Under the pieces are notes generated by a model, which saw only the letters and a program-made list of their open reading frames with translations, was not told the DNA's origin and searched no databases. A program made the translations under genes and the position numbers. From assembly GCF_904067045.1 (NCBI RefSeq), contig NZ_CAJFDC010000001.1:248001-312000 (forward strand): a DNA stretch of 64,000 nt, read 5' to 3'. The DNA is from Pseudomonas sp. FEN. Its GTDB lineage: Bacteria > Pseudomonadota > Gammaproteobacteria > Pseudomonadales > Pseudomonadaceae. Below, one piece after another: positions 43,970 to 56,155 of this stretch. Every line of letters starts with the position of its first letter. Within the stretch, counting starts at the first letter, position 1.

Positions 43970-44631
43970 TGGCCGAGCCGATGACCTCGACCTGTAACGT
44001 CGTGGTGTTGCTGTCCGGCTCCGGCAGCAACTTGCAGGCCCTGATCGACAGCGTGCGGTCCGGCGAAAGCCCGGCCCGCATCGCCGCGGTGATCTCCAAC
44101 CGCGCCGATGCCTACGGCCTGCAACGCGCCCGGGACGCCGGTATCGAAACCCGCACCCTGGACCACAAGGCCTTCGAAGGCCGCGAAGCCTTCGATGCCG
44201 CGCTGATCGAGCTGATCGACACCTTCAATCCGCAACTGGTAGTCCTGGCCGGTTTCATGCGCATTCTCAGCGCTGGCTTCGTCCGCCACTATCAGGGTCG
44301 CCTGCTCAATATCCACCCCTCTCTCCTGCCCAAGTACAAAGGCCTGCACACCCATCAGCGCGCGCTGGAGGCCGGTGATCGGGAACATGGCTGCAGCGTG
44401 CACTTCGTCACCGAGGAACTCGATGGCGGGCCTCTGGTCGTACAGGCTGTGGTTACGGTAGAGTCTGATGATTCCACGCACAGCCTGGCGCAACGGGTCC
44501 ATGCCCAGGAACACAGGATTTATCCGCTGGCGGTACGCTGGTTCGCCGAGGGACGCTTGGTCCTGAGTGAACAGGGTGCATTGTTGGACGGTCAATTACT
44601 CGCGGCCAGCGGCCATTTGATTCGAACCTAG
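43969..44631 (+). CDS. purN: Phosphoribosylglycinamide formyltransferase
   Basis: A 220-residue enzyme that transfers a formyl group from 10-formyl-tetrahydrofolate to GAR. LLSGSGSNLQALID binds the phosphate; NIHPSLLPKYKG holds the catalytic Asn and His, and the general Asp is in ELDGGPL. The ATG at 43969 overlaps the purM stop by one base; the alternative ATG at 43981 would drop only four residues. Confidence 0.97.
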   Translation: MAEPMTSTCNVVVLLSGSGSNLQALIDSVRSGESPARIAAVISNRADAYGLQRARDAGIETRTLDHKAFEGREAFDAALIELIDTFNPQLVVLAGFMRILSAGFVRHYQGRLLNIHPSLLPKYKGLHTHQRALEAGDREHGCSVHFVTEELDGGPLVVQAVVTVESDDSTHSLAQRVHAQEHRIYPLAVRWFAEGRLVLSEQGALLDGQLLAASGHLIRT

Positions 44632-44639
44632 GAGATTTT

Positions 44640-45353
44640 ATGCGTCGTGCCCTGCTCTTCGCCCTTACCCTGCTCGCCTTGCCGGCCGTGCAAGCGGCGG
44701 ATCTTCAACCTTTCTCCGCCAGCTACACCGCTGACTGGAAGCAACTGCCCATGAGCGGTTCGGCCGAGCGCAGCCTGTCGAAAAACGACAATGGCACCTG
44801 GACCTTGAGCTTCAAGGCTTCCATGGTCATCGCCAGCCTGACCGAGGCCAGCACCATTCGCCTCGACAAGGACACCCTGTTGCCACAGAGCTATATGTTC
44901 GAACGCGGTGGACTGGGCAAGGCGAAGAAAATCGACCTGGATTTCGACTGGTCTTCGAAGATGGTCACCGGCACCGATCGCGGTGACCCGGTCAAGGTAC
45001 CGCTCAACAGCGGCATGCTGGACAAGTCCACCTATCAGTTGGCCTTGCAGCGCGACGTCGCGGCCGGCAAGAAAAGCATGAGCTACCAGGTGGTCGAAGG
45101 TACCGACACCGACACCTACGACTTCCGGGTGCTGGGTGCGGAAAAAGTCAGCACCAAGGCCGGCTCGGTCGATGCGATCAAGGTCGAGCGCGTGCGCGAC
45201 CCGACACAGAACAAGCGCACCACCGTGATGTGGTTCGCCAAGGACTGGGACTACTTGCTGGTCCGCCTGCAACAGGTGGAAACCGATGGCAAGGAGTACA
45301 ACATCATGCTCCAGGAAGGCACCGTGGCCGGCAAAGAGGTCAAGGGCAGCTGA
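44640..45353 (+). CDS. DUF3108 domain-containing exported protein
   Basis: A 237-residue protein with a signal peptide (MRRALLFALTLLALPAVQA, about residue 19) and the DUF3108 beta-rich body (PFSASYTADWKQLPMSGSAE, WSSKMVTGTDRGD). It is probably periplasmic or outer-membrane facing; function unknown. It begins 8 bp after purN, preceded by an AGGAG, so it ends a purM-purN-DUF3108 operon. A terminator follows. Confidence 0.85.
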   Translation: MRRALLFALTLLALPAVQAADLQPFSASYTADWKQLPMSGSAERSLSKNDNGTWTLSFKASMVIASLTEASTIRLDKDTLLPQSYMFERGGLGKAKKIDLDFDWSSKMVTGTDRGDPVKVPLNSGMLDKSTYQLALQRDVAAGKKSMSYQVVEGTDTDTYDFRVLGAEKVSTKAGSVDAIKVERVRDPTQNKRTTVMWFAKDWDYLLVRLQQVETDGKEYNIMLQEGTVAGKEVKGS

Positions 45354-45371
45354 TTCTGGTTGCAAGAAAAC

Positions 45372-45395
45372 GCCCCGCGAATGCGGGGCTTTTTT
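45372..45395 (+). terminator. Rho-independent terminator of the purMN-DUF3108 operon
   Basis: GCCCCGC-GAAT-GCGGGGC followed by TTTTTT, 18 bp past the stop. The rest of 45396-45640 holds no gene; it has a degraded REP-like CTTCGCGGCGGAGCGGCG at about 45446-45463 and an AT-rich end. Confidence 0.85.
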
Positions 45396-45703
45396 ATGCC
45401 CGCTCACTGCTGCATCCAAGTGGATGTCGCCAGGCTCAAGGGCCTCTTCGCGGCGGAGCGGCGTCCCGCATAACCACGCTTGCAGGCATCTGGAATGCTG
45501 TTTTGCAGCGCCCCAAGATGAAACTTTTGTCAGAAAACTTCAGCTCGAAACACGCAAACCCAACCAGTCCGGGCCTTCGGCCATTATTGCATTTCCGGCA
45601 AGAGTAAATTCTGTCTGTTACCGACTTACATAGGAAGCTAATGAATTATATAACAGAGGCCTGCGACGCGTTGCCGCAGTTCAACAGAGACTGGAGCTTG
45701 CAG

Positions 45704-45892
45704 ATGACCGTAAAAGTAACCGAACGCGATGATGCACATATGTCCCATGAAGTCGTAGCCCATGGCATTCGAATCTGGGACGTCCATCAGCAGGACTTGC
45801 TGGTAGGCATGTTTCACAACGAGGCCGACGCGCATAATTATAAAAACGAGCTGGAAACCCTCGAGAAGCAACGCGAGATGCAGGTGTCCTGA
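45704..45892 (+). CDS. Small conserved Pseudomonas protein (62 residues)
   Basis: A 62-residue soluble protein starting MTVKVTERDDAHMSHEV with ATG 45704, 8 bases after TGGAG. An in-frame ATG at 45641 with AGGAAG would add 21 residues (MNYITEACDALPQF...), so the true start is open. It is acidic and His-rich, with a C-terminal helix (NYKNELETLEKQRE). No domain is recognised; similar short proteins are found in Pseudomonas. It converges on the DUF2058 gene, with a strong terminator between them. Confidence 0.65.
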   Translation: MTVKVTERDDAHMSHEVVAHGIRIWDVHQQDLLVGMFHNEADAHNYKNELETLEKQREMQVS

Positions 45893-45915
45893 ACGCCTGG
45901 TAATGACAGACTTGT

Positions 45916-45952
45916 AAAACAACAAACCCCGCTTGGCGGGGTTTGTTGTTTT
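45916..45952. terminator. Bidirectional terminator between convergent genes
   Basis: A perfect 17-bp stem (AAAACAACAAACCCCGC and its complement) with loop TTG; T-runs on both strands. It serves the 62-residue gene (+) and the DUF2058 gene (-). Confidence 0.9.
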
Positions 45953-45959
45953 CAACCGA

Positions 45960-46505
45960 TTACCACATCAGATCGTCCGGGATCTGGTAGGCCGCATACG
46001 GATCATCCTCGTCCGGCACCTGGGTCTCGCTCAGGATATTGAGCTGGACGATACGCTCAGGGGCCCGCTCCTGGATCTTCAGCGCCGCCTCCCGGGGAAT
46101 CACCTCGTAACCACCGCCGTGATGGACAATCGCCAGGGAGCCGTTGCTCAGCTTGTTGCGCATCAGCGTATTGACCGACAGGCGCTTGACCTTCTTGTCG
46201 TCGACGAAGTTGTAGTAGTCCTCGGTGGTCAGCTTGGGCAGGCGCGAGGTTTCGATCAGTTGCTTGACCTGGGCCGCACGGGCCTTGGCCTCGACCTTTT
46301 CCTGCTGCTGGCGGTTCAGTTCCTGGTCGCGCTTGACCTTCTCGGCCTGCGCTTCCCGGGCCAGGCGCGCCTGGGTATCGTCAGCCTCGACCTGGCCCTT
46401 GTGGACCAGGCGCTGCTGTTTCTGTTTCTCTTTGCCGACCTGCTTGGCCTGCTTCTGGTTGACCAGTCCTGCTTTGAGCAACTGGTCGCGAAGGGAAAGA
46501 CTCAT
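45960..46505 (-). CDS. DUF2058 nucleic-acid-associated protein (YaiL-like)
   Basis: A 181-residue protein beginning MSLSLRDQLLKAGLVNQKQAK, the DUF2058 family start. The first 110 residues are a highly charged coiled coil (KEKQKQQRLVHKGQ, EKVEAKARAAQVKQ), the C-terminal half is a compact domain with RDLPKLTTEDYYNFVD-like text and IPREAALKI. YaiL-type proteins are annotated as nucleoprotein or polynucleotide-associated and may bind RNA. It lies 25 bp after mazG on the same strand. Confidence 0.87.
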   Translation of the reverse strand: MSLSLRDQLLKAGLVNQKQAKQVGKEKQKQQRLVHKGQVEADDTQARLAREAQAEKVKRDQELNRQQQEKVEAKARAAQVKQLIETSRLPKLTTEDYYNFVDDKKVKRLSVNTLMRNKLSNGSLAIVHHGGGYEVIPREAALKIQERAPERIVQLNILSETQVPDEDDPYAAYQIPDDLMW

Positions 46506-46530
46506 GGTGCTTACTCACTTGGGCAACGGC

Positions 46531-47364
46531 TCAGCCGCAGCTGGGCCTATTCTTTTCCTGACGTTTGGCTTCGCCCCACAAGGCGTCCAACTCTTCGAGG
46601 GTGCAATCTTCCATGGGACGGTGGGTGTCGCGCAATGCCTGTTCGATAAAACGGAAACGTCTGTCGAATTTACCATTGGCGCCACGCAAGGCATTTTCCG
46701 GGTCGACCTTGAGGTGCCGGGCCAGATTGACCACGGCAAACAGCAGGTCGCCCACTTCATCGGTGATCGCCGCCGGGTCATTGTCGACCATGGCTTCGAG
46801 TACTTCATCCAGTTCTTCGCGGATCTTGTCCACCACCGGCAGCGCGTCCGGCCAGTCGAAACCGACCCCGGCCGCGCGCTTCTGCAACTTCGCCGCCCGG
46901 GACAGCGCCGGCAGGGTGGCCGGCACATCGTCGAGCAGGGAAAGCTGTTCCGGCGCGCGATGGTTCTCGGCGCGCTCCTGCGCCTTTATCTCCTCCCAGC
47001 GCAGCTTGACCTGTTCCTCGCTCAAGCGCGGCAGGTCCACTGGTGCGTATAGATCGCCGGTGGGAAAGACGTGCGGGTGACGACGGATCAACTTGCGGGT
47101 GATGCTGTCGACCACGCCGTCGAATTCGAAACGCCCTTCTTCCCGGGCCAGTTGGCTGTAATAGACCACCTGGAACAGCAAGTCGCCCAGCTCACCCTGC
47201 AAGTGCTCGAAGTCGCCGCGCTCGATGGCGTCGGCGACTTCGTAGGCTTCCTCCAGCGTGTACGGGACAATCGTCGCGTAGGTCTGCTTGATGTCCCAGG
47301 GGCAGCCGTACTGCGGGTCGCGCAGACGGGCCATGAGGTGGAGCAGGTCTTGAAGGTTGTACAT
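46531..47364 (-). CDS. mazG: Nucleoside triphosphate pyrophosphohydrolase MazG
   Basis: A 277-residue all-alpha enzyme with two MazG domains that hydrolyses NTPs and dNTPs to NMP and pyrophosphate. The first domain shows the EExxE...E/D metal motif in TLEEAYEVADAIE and GDLLFQVVYYS; the second shows KIREELDEVLEAM and DEVGDLLFAVVN. Initial sequence DLLHLMARLRDPQYGCPWD is typical. It lies between relA upstream and DUF2058 downstream; a family C REP separates it from relA. Confidence 0.95.
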   Translation of the reverse strand: MYNLQDLLHLMARLRDPQYGCPWDIKQTYATIVPYTLEEAYEVADAIERGDFEHLQGELGDLLFQVVYYSQLAREEGRFEFDGVVDSITRKLIRRHPHVFPTGDLYAPVDLPRLSEEQVKLRWEEIKAQERAENHRAPEQLSLLDDVPATLPALSRAAKLQKRAAGVGFDWPDALPVVDKIREELDEVLEAMVDNDPAAITDEVGDLLFAVVNLARHLKVDPENALRGANGKFDRRFRFIEQALRDTHRPMEDCTLEELDALWGEAKRQEKNRPSCG

Positions 47365-47379
47365 CGATGATGATCTCGT

Positions 47380-47454
47380 TGTGGGAGCGGAGCTTGCCCG
47401 CGAAGCTTTTTAGTAGCCTCAGGGACCTCTTCGCGGACAAGCTCCGCGCCCACA
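47380..47454. repeat. REP doublet, family C, between relA and mazG
   Basis: TGTGGGAGCGGAGCTTGCCC at the left and the inverted GACAAGCTCCGCGCCCACA at the right, with the CTTCGCGG core between. It lies between two genes transcribed in the same direction. Confidence 0.85.
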
Positions 47455-47469
47455 GGTTTGATAGCAATC

Positions 47470-49713
47470 TTACGGGATGCGATTGCGCCGGGTCTCGATG
47501 ATGTTCGGCAACTGGGAAATCCGCCCCAGCAACCGCCCCAGCGCATCCAACCCGGGAATCTCGATGGTCAGGGACATCAACGCGGTGTTGTCCTCCTTGT
47601 TCGAGCGGGTGTTGACCGCCAGCACGTTGATCCGCTCGTTGAGCAGCACCTGGGACACGTCACGCAACAAGCCGGAACGGTCGTAGGCGCGGATGATGAT
47701 ATCCACCGGATAAGTCAGCACCGGCACCGGGCCCCAGCTGACCTGGATGATCCGCTCCGGCTCGCGTCCGGCCAACTGCAACACCGCGGCGCAGTCCTGG
47801 CGGTGAATGCTTACGCCACGGCCCTGGGTGATGTAGCCGACGATGGCATCCCCTGGCAGTGGCTGGCAGCAGCCAGCCATCTGGGTCATCAGGTTGCCGA
47901 CGCCCTGGATCTGGATATCGCCGCGCTTGCCCGGCTTGTAGCCGGTGGCCTTGCGCGGAATCAGTTCCAGCTGTTCATTGCCACGCTCCGGCTCCACCAG
48001 TTGCTGCGCGGCATTGACCAGCTGCGCCAAGCGCAGATCGCCCGCGCCAAGCGCGGCGTACATGTCCTCGGCGGTTTTCATGTTGGCCTTGTCGGCCAGC
48101 TTGTCGAAATCCACCTGTGGCAGGCCCAGGCGCGCCAACTCGCGTTCGAGCAGGGTCTTGCCAGCCGCGACGTTCTGGTCGCGAGCCTGCAACTTGAACC
48201 AGTGGACGATCTTGGCCCGCGCCCGCGACGTGGTGATGTAACCCAGGTTCGGGTTCAGCCAGTCGCGGCTCGGCGTGCCGTGCTTGCTGGTGATGATTTC
48301 CACCTGCTCGCCGGTCTGCAGGCTGTAGTTGAGCGGCACGATCCGCCCGTTGATCTTCGCGCCCCGGCAGTTGTGACCGATCTCGGTGTGCACCCGATAC
48401 GCGAAGTCCAGCGGTGTCGCGCCCTTGGGCAGGTCGATGGCATGGCCGTCGGGGGTGAAGATATAGACCCGATCCGGCTCGATATCGACCCGCAACTGCT
48501 CGGCCAACCCGCCGATATCCCCCAGCTCTTCGTGCCATTCCAGCACCTGACGCAGCCAGGAAATTTTCTCTTCGTAGTGGTTGGAACCGGACTTGACGTC
48601 GGTGCCCTTGTACTTCCAGTGGGCACACACCCCCAGCTCGGCTTCTTCGTGCATGGCATGGGTGCGGATCTGCACTTCCAGGACCTTGCCTTCGGGACCG
48701 ATCACCGCCGTGTGCAATGAGCGGTAGCCGTTCTCTTTCGGGTTGGCGATGTAGTCGTCGAATTCTTTCGGAATATGCCGCCACAGGGTGTGGACAATGC
48801 CGAGCGCGGTGTAGCAGTCGCGCATTTCCGGGACCAGCACACGGACCGCGCGCACGTCATAGATCTGGCTGAACTCCAGACCCTTGCGCTGCATTTTGCG
48901 CCAGATCGAATAGATGTGCTTGGCCCGGCCGCTGATATCGGCCTTGACCCCGGTGGCGAGCAATTCGTTTTCCAGCTGGTTCATCACCTCGCTGATAAAA
49001 CGCTCGCGGTCCAGCCGCCGCTCATGCAGCAACTTGGCGATCTGCTTGTACTGATCGGGTTCCAGGTAACGGAACGACAGGTCTTCCAGTTCCCACTTGA
49101 TATGCCCGATGCCCAGGCGATGGGCCAGCGGCGCATAGATATCGAAGACCTCGCGGGCCACGCGATTGCGTTTCTCGTCGTCGGCGGTCTTCACCGCGCG
49201 GATCGCGCAGGTGCGCTCGGCCAGCTTGATCAGCGCCACGCGCACATCGTCGACCATGGCCACGAGCATCTTGCGCAGGTTCTCCACCTGCGTCTGACTG
49301 CCGAGGACCTGGGACTGGCGCGGGCTGAGGCTGGCGCTGATGGCGGCCATGCGCAGCACGCCATCGATCAGCTTGGCGACCACCGGACCGAACTTCTGGC
49401 TGACCGCGGTCAGGGGGATCTGCCCTTCGCGCACGCAGCGATACAGCACCGCCGCCACCAGTGAATCCTGATCCAATTTGAGATCGGCGAGGATCTCGGC
49501 AATCTCAAGGCCAGTGCTGAAACTGGAACCACCTTCGGGCCAGAGGTTCTGTGCCGCGTTGGTCTGTTGTTCGGCAAGCCTCGCGTATTCGCAGGCTTGC
49601 TTCAAGGCCTCACGGTCCAGCGCCAGATCGACGCTCACCGTATGATCGAGCCATGCCTCGAGATTGATACTGCCGTCGGTGTTGATCGGCTGGTGTGCTC
49701 TCACCTGTACCAT
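47470..49713 (-). CDS. relA: (p)ppGpp synthetase RelA
   Basis: A 747-residue stringent-response protein. The N-terminal HD region is degenerate: FGPVVAKLIDGVLRM and DVRVALIKLAERTCAIRAV lack the HD pair of hydrolases, the mark of RelA as opposed to SpoT. The synthetase domain (about 230-350) has the substrate loop RVLVPEMRDCYTALGIVH, the TGS domain begins DRVYIFTPDGHAIDLPKGATP at about 405, then a zinc-finger-like helical domain and a C-terminal ACT domain (VLTYPVDIIIRAYDRSGLLRD). ATG 49713 has AGGGAAGG upstream. Confidence 0.96.
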   Translation of the reverse strand: MVQVRAHQPINTDGSINLEAWLDHTVSVDLALDREALKQACEYARLAEQQTNAAQNLWPEGGSSFSTGLEIAEILADLKLDQDSLVAAVLYRCVREGQIPLTAVSQKFGPVVAKLIDGVLRMAAISASLSPRQSQVLGSQTQVENLRKMLVAMVDDVRVALIKLAERTCAIRAVKTADDEKRNRVAREVFDIYAPLAHRLGIGHIKWELEDLSFRYLEPDQYKQIAKLLHERRLDRERFISEVMNQLENELLATGVKADISGRAKHIYSIWRKMQRKGLEFSQIYDVRAVRVLVPEMRDCYTALGIVHTLWRHIPKEFDDYIANPKENGYRSLHTAVIGPEGKVLEVQIRTHAMHEEAELGVCAHWKYKGTDVKSGSNHYEEKISWLRQVLEWHEELGDIGGLAEQLRVDIEPDRVYIFTPDGHAIDLPKGATPLDFAYRVHTEIGHNCRGAKINGRIVPLNYSLQTGEQVEIITSKHGTPSRDWLNPNLGYITTSRARAKIVHWFKLQARDQNVAAGKTLLERELARLGLPQVDFDKLADKANMKTAEDMYAALGAGDLRLAQLVNAAQQLVEPERGNEQLELIPRKATGYKPGKRGDIQIQGVGNLMTQMAGCCQPLPGDAIVGYITQGRGVSIHRQDCAAVLQLAGREPERIIQVSWGPVPVLTYPVDIIIRAYDRSGLLRDVSQVLLNERINVLAVNTRSNKEDNTALMSLTIEIPGLDALGRLLGRISQLPNIIETRRNRIP

Positions 49714-49832
49714 CTTGCTTACCTTCCCTACGACGCAGATTCAATGCGTCAAAATCGCTGACCTGTTGTGGCCCCTGCATTCTGGCTGGGCTGACAGAGT
49801 ACGGAGGCGGTCAGTCGGACCAGACGAGCATC

Positions 49833-51185
49833 CTAGCTCGCTACAAATAACGCCATGGCCTCGACATGCGCGGTCTGCGGAAACATATCGAGGATCCCGG
49901 CACGTTTTAACCGGTAGCCCTGCTTGATCAATTCAACCGTGTCGCGCGCCAGCGTCGCTGGATTGCAGGACACGTATACCAACCGTTCGGCACCCAGGGC
50001 GGCGAGCTTGCCCACCACCTCGAAAGCACCGTCACGGGGTGGGTCCAAGAGTACCGCAGAAAAGCCGTCTTTGGCCCAACCGGCATCACTCAAAGGCAGG
50101 GATAAATCGGCCTGAAAAAAATGTACATTATGCAGATTGTTGCTCAGGGCATTGGCGGCGGCACGTTCGACCATGCTCGCCACGCCCTCCACCGCCACCA
50201 CTTCGCGCACCTGACGGGCCAGGGGCAAGGCAAAGTTGCCCAACCCGCAGAACAGGTCCAGCACACGCTCATCGGCACCGCCGTTCAGCCAGTCCAGCGC
50301 CTGGGCAACCATGGCTTCGTTGACGCCGGCGTTGACCTGCACGAAGTCGCCCGGTCGATACGCCAACTCCAGGTCCCAGGTGTCCAGGTGATAGCCCAGC
50401 GGCAATGTCGGGTCTACCGGCTGCGGGCCATCTTCGCCATGCAGCCAGAGTTGCGCGCCATGCGCGCTGCAAAAATCTCGCAGCACTTGCAGGTCCTGCG
50501 CCGACAGTGGCGCCATATGCCGCAACAACAATGCCAGCGCCGAACCGCTGAACAATTCCACATGGCCCAGGGCCTGGGGTTTGCTCAAGCGCCGCAGCAT
50601 CGCTGGCAATTCGCGCATCAGCGGTTGCAAGGCCTGTACCAGCACCGGGCAGTCGTCGATGGCGACGATATCCTGGCTGGAGGCGGCGCGAAAACCGACC
50701 TCCAGGGTCTTGCCCTTGGCGTCCCAACGCACGGCCACGCGGGCGCGACGCCGATAACCGAATTCCGGACCGGTCAGGGGCGCCGCCCACTCCAGCGGTT
50801 CGACGCCGGCGACACGCGACAGTTGCTCGGCGAGCATGCGCTGTTTCAGGGCAAGCTGGTCGTCGTGGGGCATATGCTGCACGCTGCAGCCACCGCAGCG
50901 TCCGGCATGGGCGCAAGGTGCGGGACGGCGCTGTTCGCTGGCGAGGAACACCCGTTCGGCACGCGCCTCGACCACCTTGCCGTGGGCCGCCAGCACCCGC
51001 GCCTCAACCTCTTCGCCAGCGAGGGCGCCGGCGACGAACCAGGTGCGCCCGTCAATAAAGGCAATGCCACGTCCGTCGTTGGACAGCCGCTCGATGCTCA
51101 GGCGCTGCTTCTTGCCAGTCGGTACTTGTGGCGCCCGGCTACCGCCAGTGGGCTGGAAGCGCAGGCCTCGTTCGTGCTTGGCCAT
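49833..51185 (-). CDS. rlmD: 23S rRNA (uracil-1939-C5)-methyltransferase
   Basis: A 450-residue TrmA-family methyltransferase. An N-terminal TRAM domain (about 25-85), an iron-sulfur motif ([15 protein letters not shown]), SAM motif [16 protein letters not shown] and the catalytic Cys in [13 protein letters not shown] identify RlmD. The ATG at 51185 overlaps the cysM stop in TGATG. It is followed by relA (119 bp gap). Confidence 0.96.
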   Translation of the reverse strand: MAKHERGLRFQPTGGSRAPQVPTGKKQRLSIERLSNDGRGIAFIDGRTWFVAGALAGEEVEARVLAAHGKVVEARAERVFLASEQRRPAPCAHAGRCGGCSVQHMPHDDQLALKQRMLAEQLSRVAGVEPLEWAAPLTGPEFGYRRRARVAVRWDAKGKTLEVGFRAASSQDIVAIDDCPVLVQALQPLMRELPAMLRRLSKPQALGHVELFSGSALALLLRHMAPLSAQDLQVLRDFCSAHGAQLWLHGEDGPQPVDPTLPLGYHLDTWDLELAYRPGDFVQVNAGVNEAMVAQALDWLNGGADERVLDLFCGLGNFALPLARQVREVVAVEGVASMVERAAANALSNNLHNVHFFQADLSLPLSDAGWAKDGFSAVLLDPPRDGAFEVVGKLAALGAERLVYVSCNPATLARDTVELIKQGYRLKRAGILDMFPQTAHVEAMALFVAS

Positions 51186-52087
51186 CAGTTGGGCGCGTCG
51201 TAGATGCCGGTCGACAGGTAGCGGTCGCCGCGGTCACAGATGATCGCGACCATCACCGCGTTCTCGACTTCCCGCGACAGGCGCAACATCGCCGCCACCG
51301 CGCCGCCGGAGGAGACGCCGCAGAAAATGCCTTCCTCGCGAGCCAACCGGCGCATGACGTCCTCGGCTTCTTCCTGGGCCATGTCGACGATACGATCGAC
51401 CCGTTCGGCCTGGAAAATCTTCGGCAGGTATTCGTGGGGCCAACGGCGGATGCCCGGAATCGAGGCGCCTTCCATCGGCTGCAGACCGACGATCTGCACG
51501 TCGGGGTTCTGCTCCTTGAGGTAGCGCGACACGCCCATGATGGTGCCGGTGGTGCCCATGGAACTGACGAAATGGCTGACGCTGCCCTGGGTCTGGCGCC
51601 AGATCTCCGGACCGGTGCTGGTGTAGTGCGCCTCGGGGTTGTCGCCATTGGCGAACTGGTCGAGCACCTTGCCACGGCCTTCGGCCTGCATGCGCTCGGC
51701 CAGGTCGCGGGCCCCTTCCATGCCCTCCTCGCGGGTCACCAGGATCAACTCGGCGCCATAGGCGGTCATCGCCGCCTTGCGTTCGGCGGTGGAGTTGTCC
51801 GGCATGATCAGGATCATCTTGTAGCCTTTGATCGCCGCGGCCATGGCCAGGGCGATCCCGGTGTTGCCCGAGGTGGCTTCGATCAGGGTGTCGCCGGCCT
51901 GGATCTGCCCGCGCAGTTCGGCGCGGGTGATCATCGACAGTGCCGGACGATCCTTGACCGACCCCGCGGGGTTGTTCCCTTCGAGCTTGAGCAACAGGGT
52001 ATTGCTGGTGACGCCGGGCAGGCGCTGCAAGCGGACCAGGGGCGTGTTGCCGACGCAATCGGCGATGGTGGGGTACTGCAAGGTCAT
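51185..52087 (-). CDS. cysM: Cysteine synthase B
   Basis: A 300-residue PLP enzyme that makes cysteine from O-acetylserine (or phosphoserine) and sulfide or thiosulfate. The PLP lysine is in [12 protein letters not shown] and the substrate loop TSGNTG is at about 70. It begins [20 protein letters not shown] at ATG 52087. The large palindrome of the intergenic region lies 80 bp upstream. It leads a cysM-rlmD-relA-mazG gene row. Confidence 0.95.
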   Translation of the reverse strand: MTLQYPTIADCVGNTPLVRLQRLPGVTSNTLLLKLEGNNPAGSVKDRPALSMITRAELRGQIQAGDTLIEATSGNTGIALAMAAAIKGYKMILIMPDNSTAERKAAMTAYGAELILVTREEGMEGARDLAERMQAEGRGKVLDQFANGDNPEAHYTSTGPEIWRQTQGSVSHFVSSMGTTGTIMGVSRYLKEQNPDVQIVGLQPMEGASIPGIRRWPHEYLPKIFQAERVDRIVDMAQEEAEDVMRRLAREEGIFCGVSSGGAVAAMLRLSREVENAVMVAIICDRGDRYLSTGIYDAPN

Positions 52088-52165
52088 GGCGTATTCGCAA
52101 TCCAGACTGCGGGGGCTGACATCATACCGACAAACGTCGGCGCTCCATATCACGCAAAGTATGGT

Positions 52166-52195
52166 GCTTATGGTTTATAGGTATAAGCCATAAGC
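52166..52195. promoter_or_regulatory. 30-bp near-perfect palindrome between cysM and gacS
   Basis: Arms GCTTATGGTTTATA and TATAAGCCATAAGC around a central GG pair match at 13 of 14 positions; the one mismatch (T against G) would still pair as a wobble in RNA. It lies 79 bp upstream of cysM and 211 bp upstream of gacS. AT-rich TATAAA and TATACC cores suggest it covers a promoter. No T-tract follows, so it is more like an operator than a terminator. Confidence 0.6.
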
Positions 52196-52406
52196 AGCGT
52201 GTCACCTTCAATTGCCAGAATACCCGGCGAGCCCTCGGCCGCGGGTGGTTCGCCGAGGGGGCGATCCATGCAATCCTTGCGAACTTTGCGAGATTTACCG
52301 CCCTGCAAATGGCTACACTGCGCAAGTGGAGCGGGCGCAGGACGCGCACGCCGATAATCGAAGATGGCCGTGTCTGCTGGACGCTGTATCTGATGGAGAC
52401 TGTGGC

Positions 52407-55160
<2,754 letters not shown>

Positions 55161-55307
55161 TCCACGACAACCGCTTAGCAGACGGCCGGCGCTGGCCGGT
55201 TGGCCGGCCCAGCCCGCCGCGTCGTCCCTAACCGGATCGAAGGTCGCACGCCGCTGCCATTCGCCCGGCGCCTGCGTGCTAGCATACTGGCCATATTTGG
55301 AGGACCC

Positions 55308-55742
55308 ATGGTCGAACACGATTTCCGCTATAGCCTGATGAACCCGCAACACACCCTGACTGAATGCCGCGCCCTGGTGCCGGGGCGCTATCAGGTCACC
55401 GGCAACGGTGGCTCGATCCGCGCCGATGACGTCCTGCTGGTGACCCTCAAGGGTAGCAAGGACCTGTCCATGCGCCTGACCGTGGACACCGTTCGCCACC
55501 TGATCAACCCGCCAGGCCAATGGGTCGCGGTCGCCAAGGGGCCGATCTTCGGCGAACTGGCGATCCACCAGTGGCAAGTCAACTGCGACGGTTGCGCCAA
55601 GGAACTGAACTTCGAATTCGCGGTGGACGCCAAACTCGGCAACGCCGCGCAAAAACCGGCCGCCACGGCGCGTATCGCCGAGCTGGGTTGGACCACACAG
55701 GGCGAGAAACACCTGTGCCCGAGATGCCAGGAGGCAGAGTAA
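55308..55742 (+). CDS. Hypothetical protein with C-terminal zinc-ribbon-like Cys pairs
   Basis: A 144-residue protein from ATG 55308, 5 bases after GGAGG. Its N-terminal half resembles a small beta domain (ALVPGRYQVTGNG, VLLVTLKGSKDLSM). Cys residues occur as CDGC (93-96 region) and CPRC near the C-terminus, a likely structural zinc site. Possibly PilZ-like in fold, but RxxxR and D/NxSxxG motifs are missing. It overlaps the META-domain lipoprotein gene in TAATG, so the two are co-translated. Confidence 0.6.
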   Translation: MVEHDFRYSLMNPQHTLTECRALVPGRYQVTGNGGSIRADDVLLVTLKGSKDLSMRLTVDTVRHLINPPGQWVAVAKGPIFGELAIHQWQVNCDGCAKELNFEFAVDAKLGNAAQKPAATARIAELGWTTQGEKHLCPRCQEAE

Positions 55743-56146
55743 TGAAACGCGCGGTGATTCTGGGAGTGCTCGGTGCCAGCCTGTTCGGCTGCGCCGGCGA
55801 ACAGGTGCAATTACAACAGGATCACAGCTACGTGCTGGAATGGATCGGCGAACGTCCGTTGATCGACAACAGCCACTTGAGCATTACCCTTGGCGACGAT
55901 GGCCGGGCCTATGGCACCGGCGGCTGCAATCACTGGTTCGCGCCCTACACCCTGGACGGCGCGAACCTGAGCTTCGGCAAGGTCGGCAGTACCCGCAAGC
56001 TCTGCGCACCGGCGCTGATGGAGCAGGAAAGACGCTTCCTCCAGGCGCTGGAAAATGTCCAGCGCTGGGACATCTCGCCCATCGAGCAGGTGCGGTTCTG
56101 GCCACGGGAAGGCAAGCCGCTGCGGCTGTGGTCGGAAGAAGGCTGA
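55742..56146 (+). CDS. META-domain lipoprotein (HslJ-like)
   Basis: A 134-residue lipoprotein with lipobox SLFGC (C17) and a META domain: ERPLIDNSHLSITLGDDGRAYGTGGCNHWF and FGKVGSTRKLCAPALMEQER. HslJ of E. coli, a member of the family, is a heat-inducible outer-membrane-associated protein involved in novobiocin resistance. It is coupled to the upstream zinc-ribbon protein gene and converges on a TlpA-like gene, 9 bp apart. Confidence 0.85.
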   Translation: MKRAVILGVLGASLFGCAGEQVQLQQDHSYVLEWIGERPLIDNSHLSITLGDDGRAYGTGGCNHWFAPYTLDGANLSFGKVGSTRKLCAPALMEQERRFLQALENVQRWDISPIEQVRFWPREGKPLRLWSEEG

Positions 56147-56155
56147 GGCTGAGGC

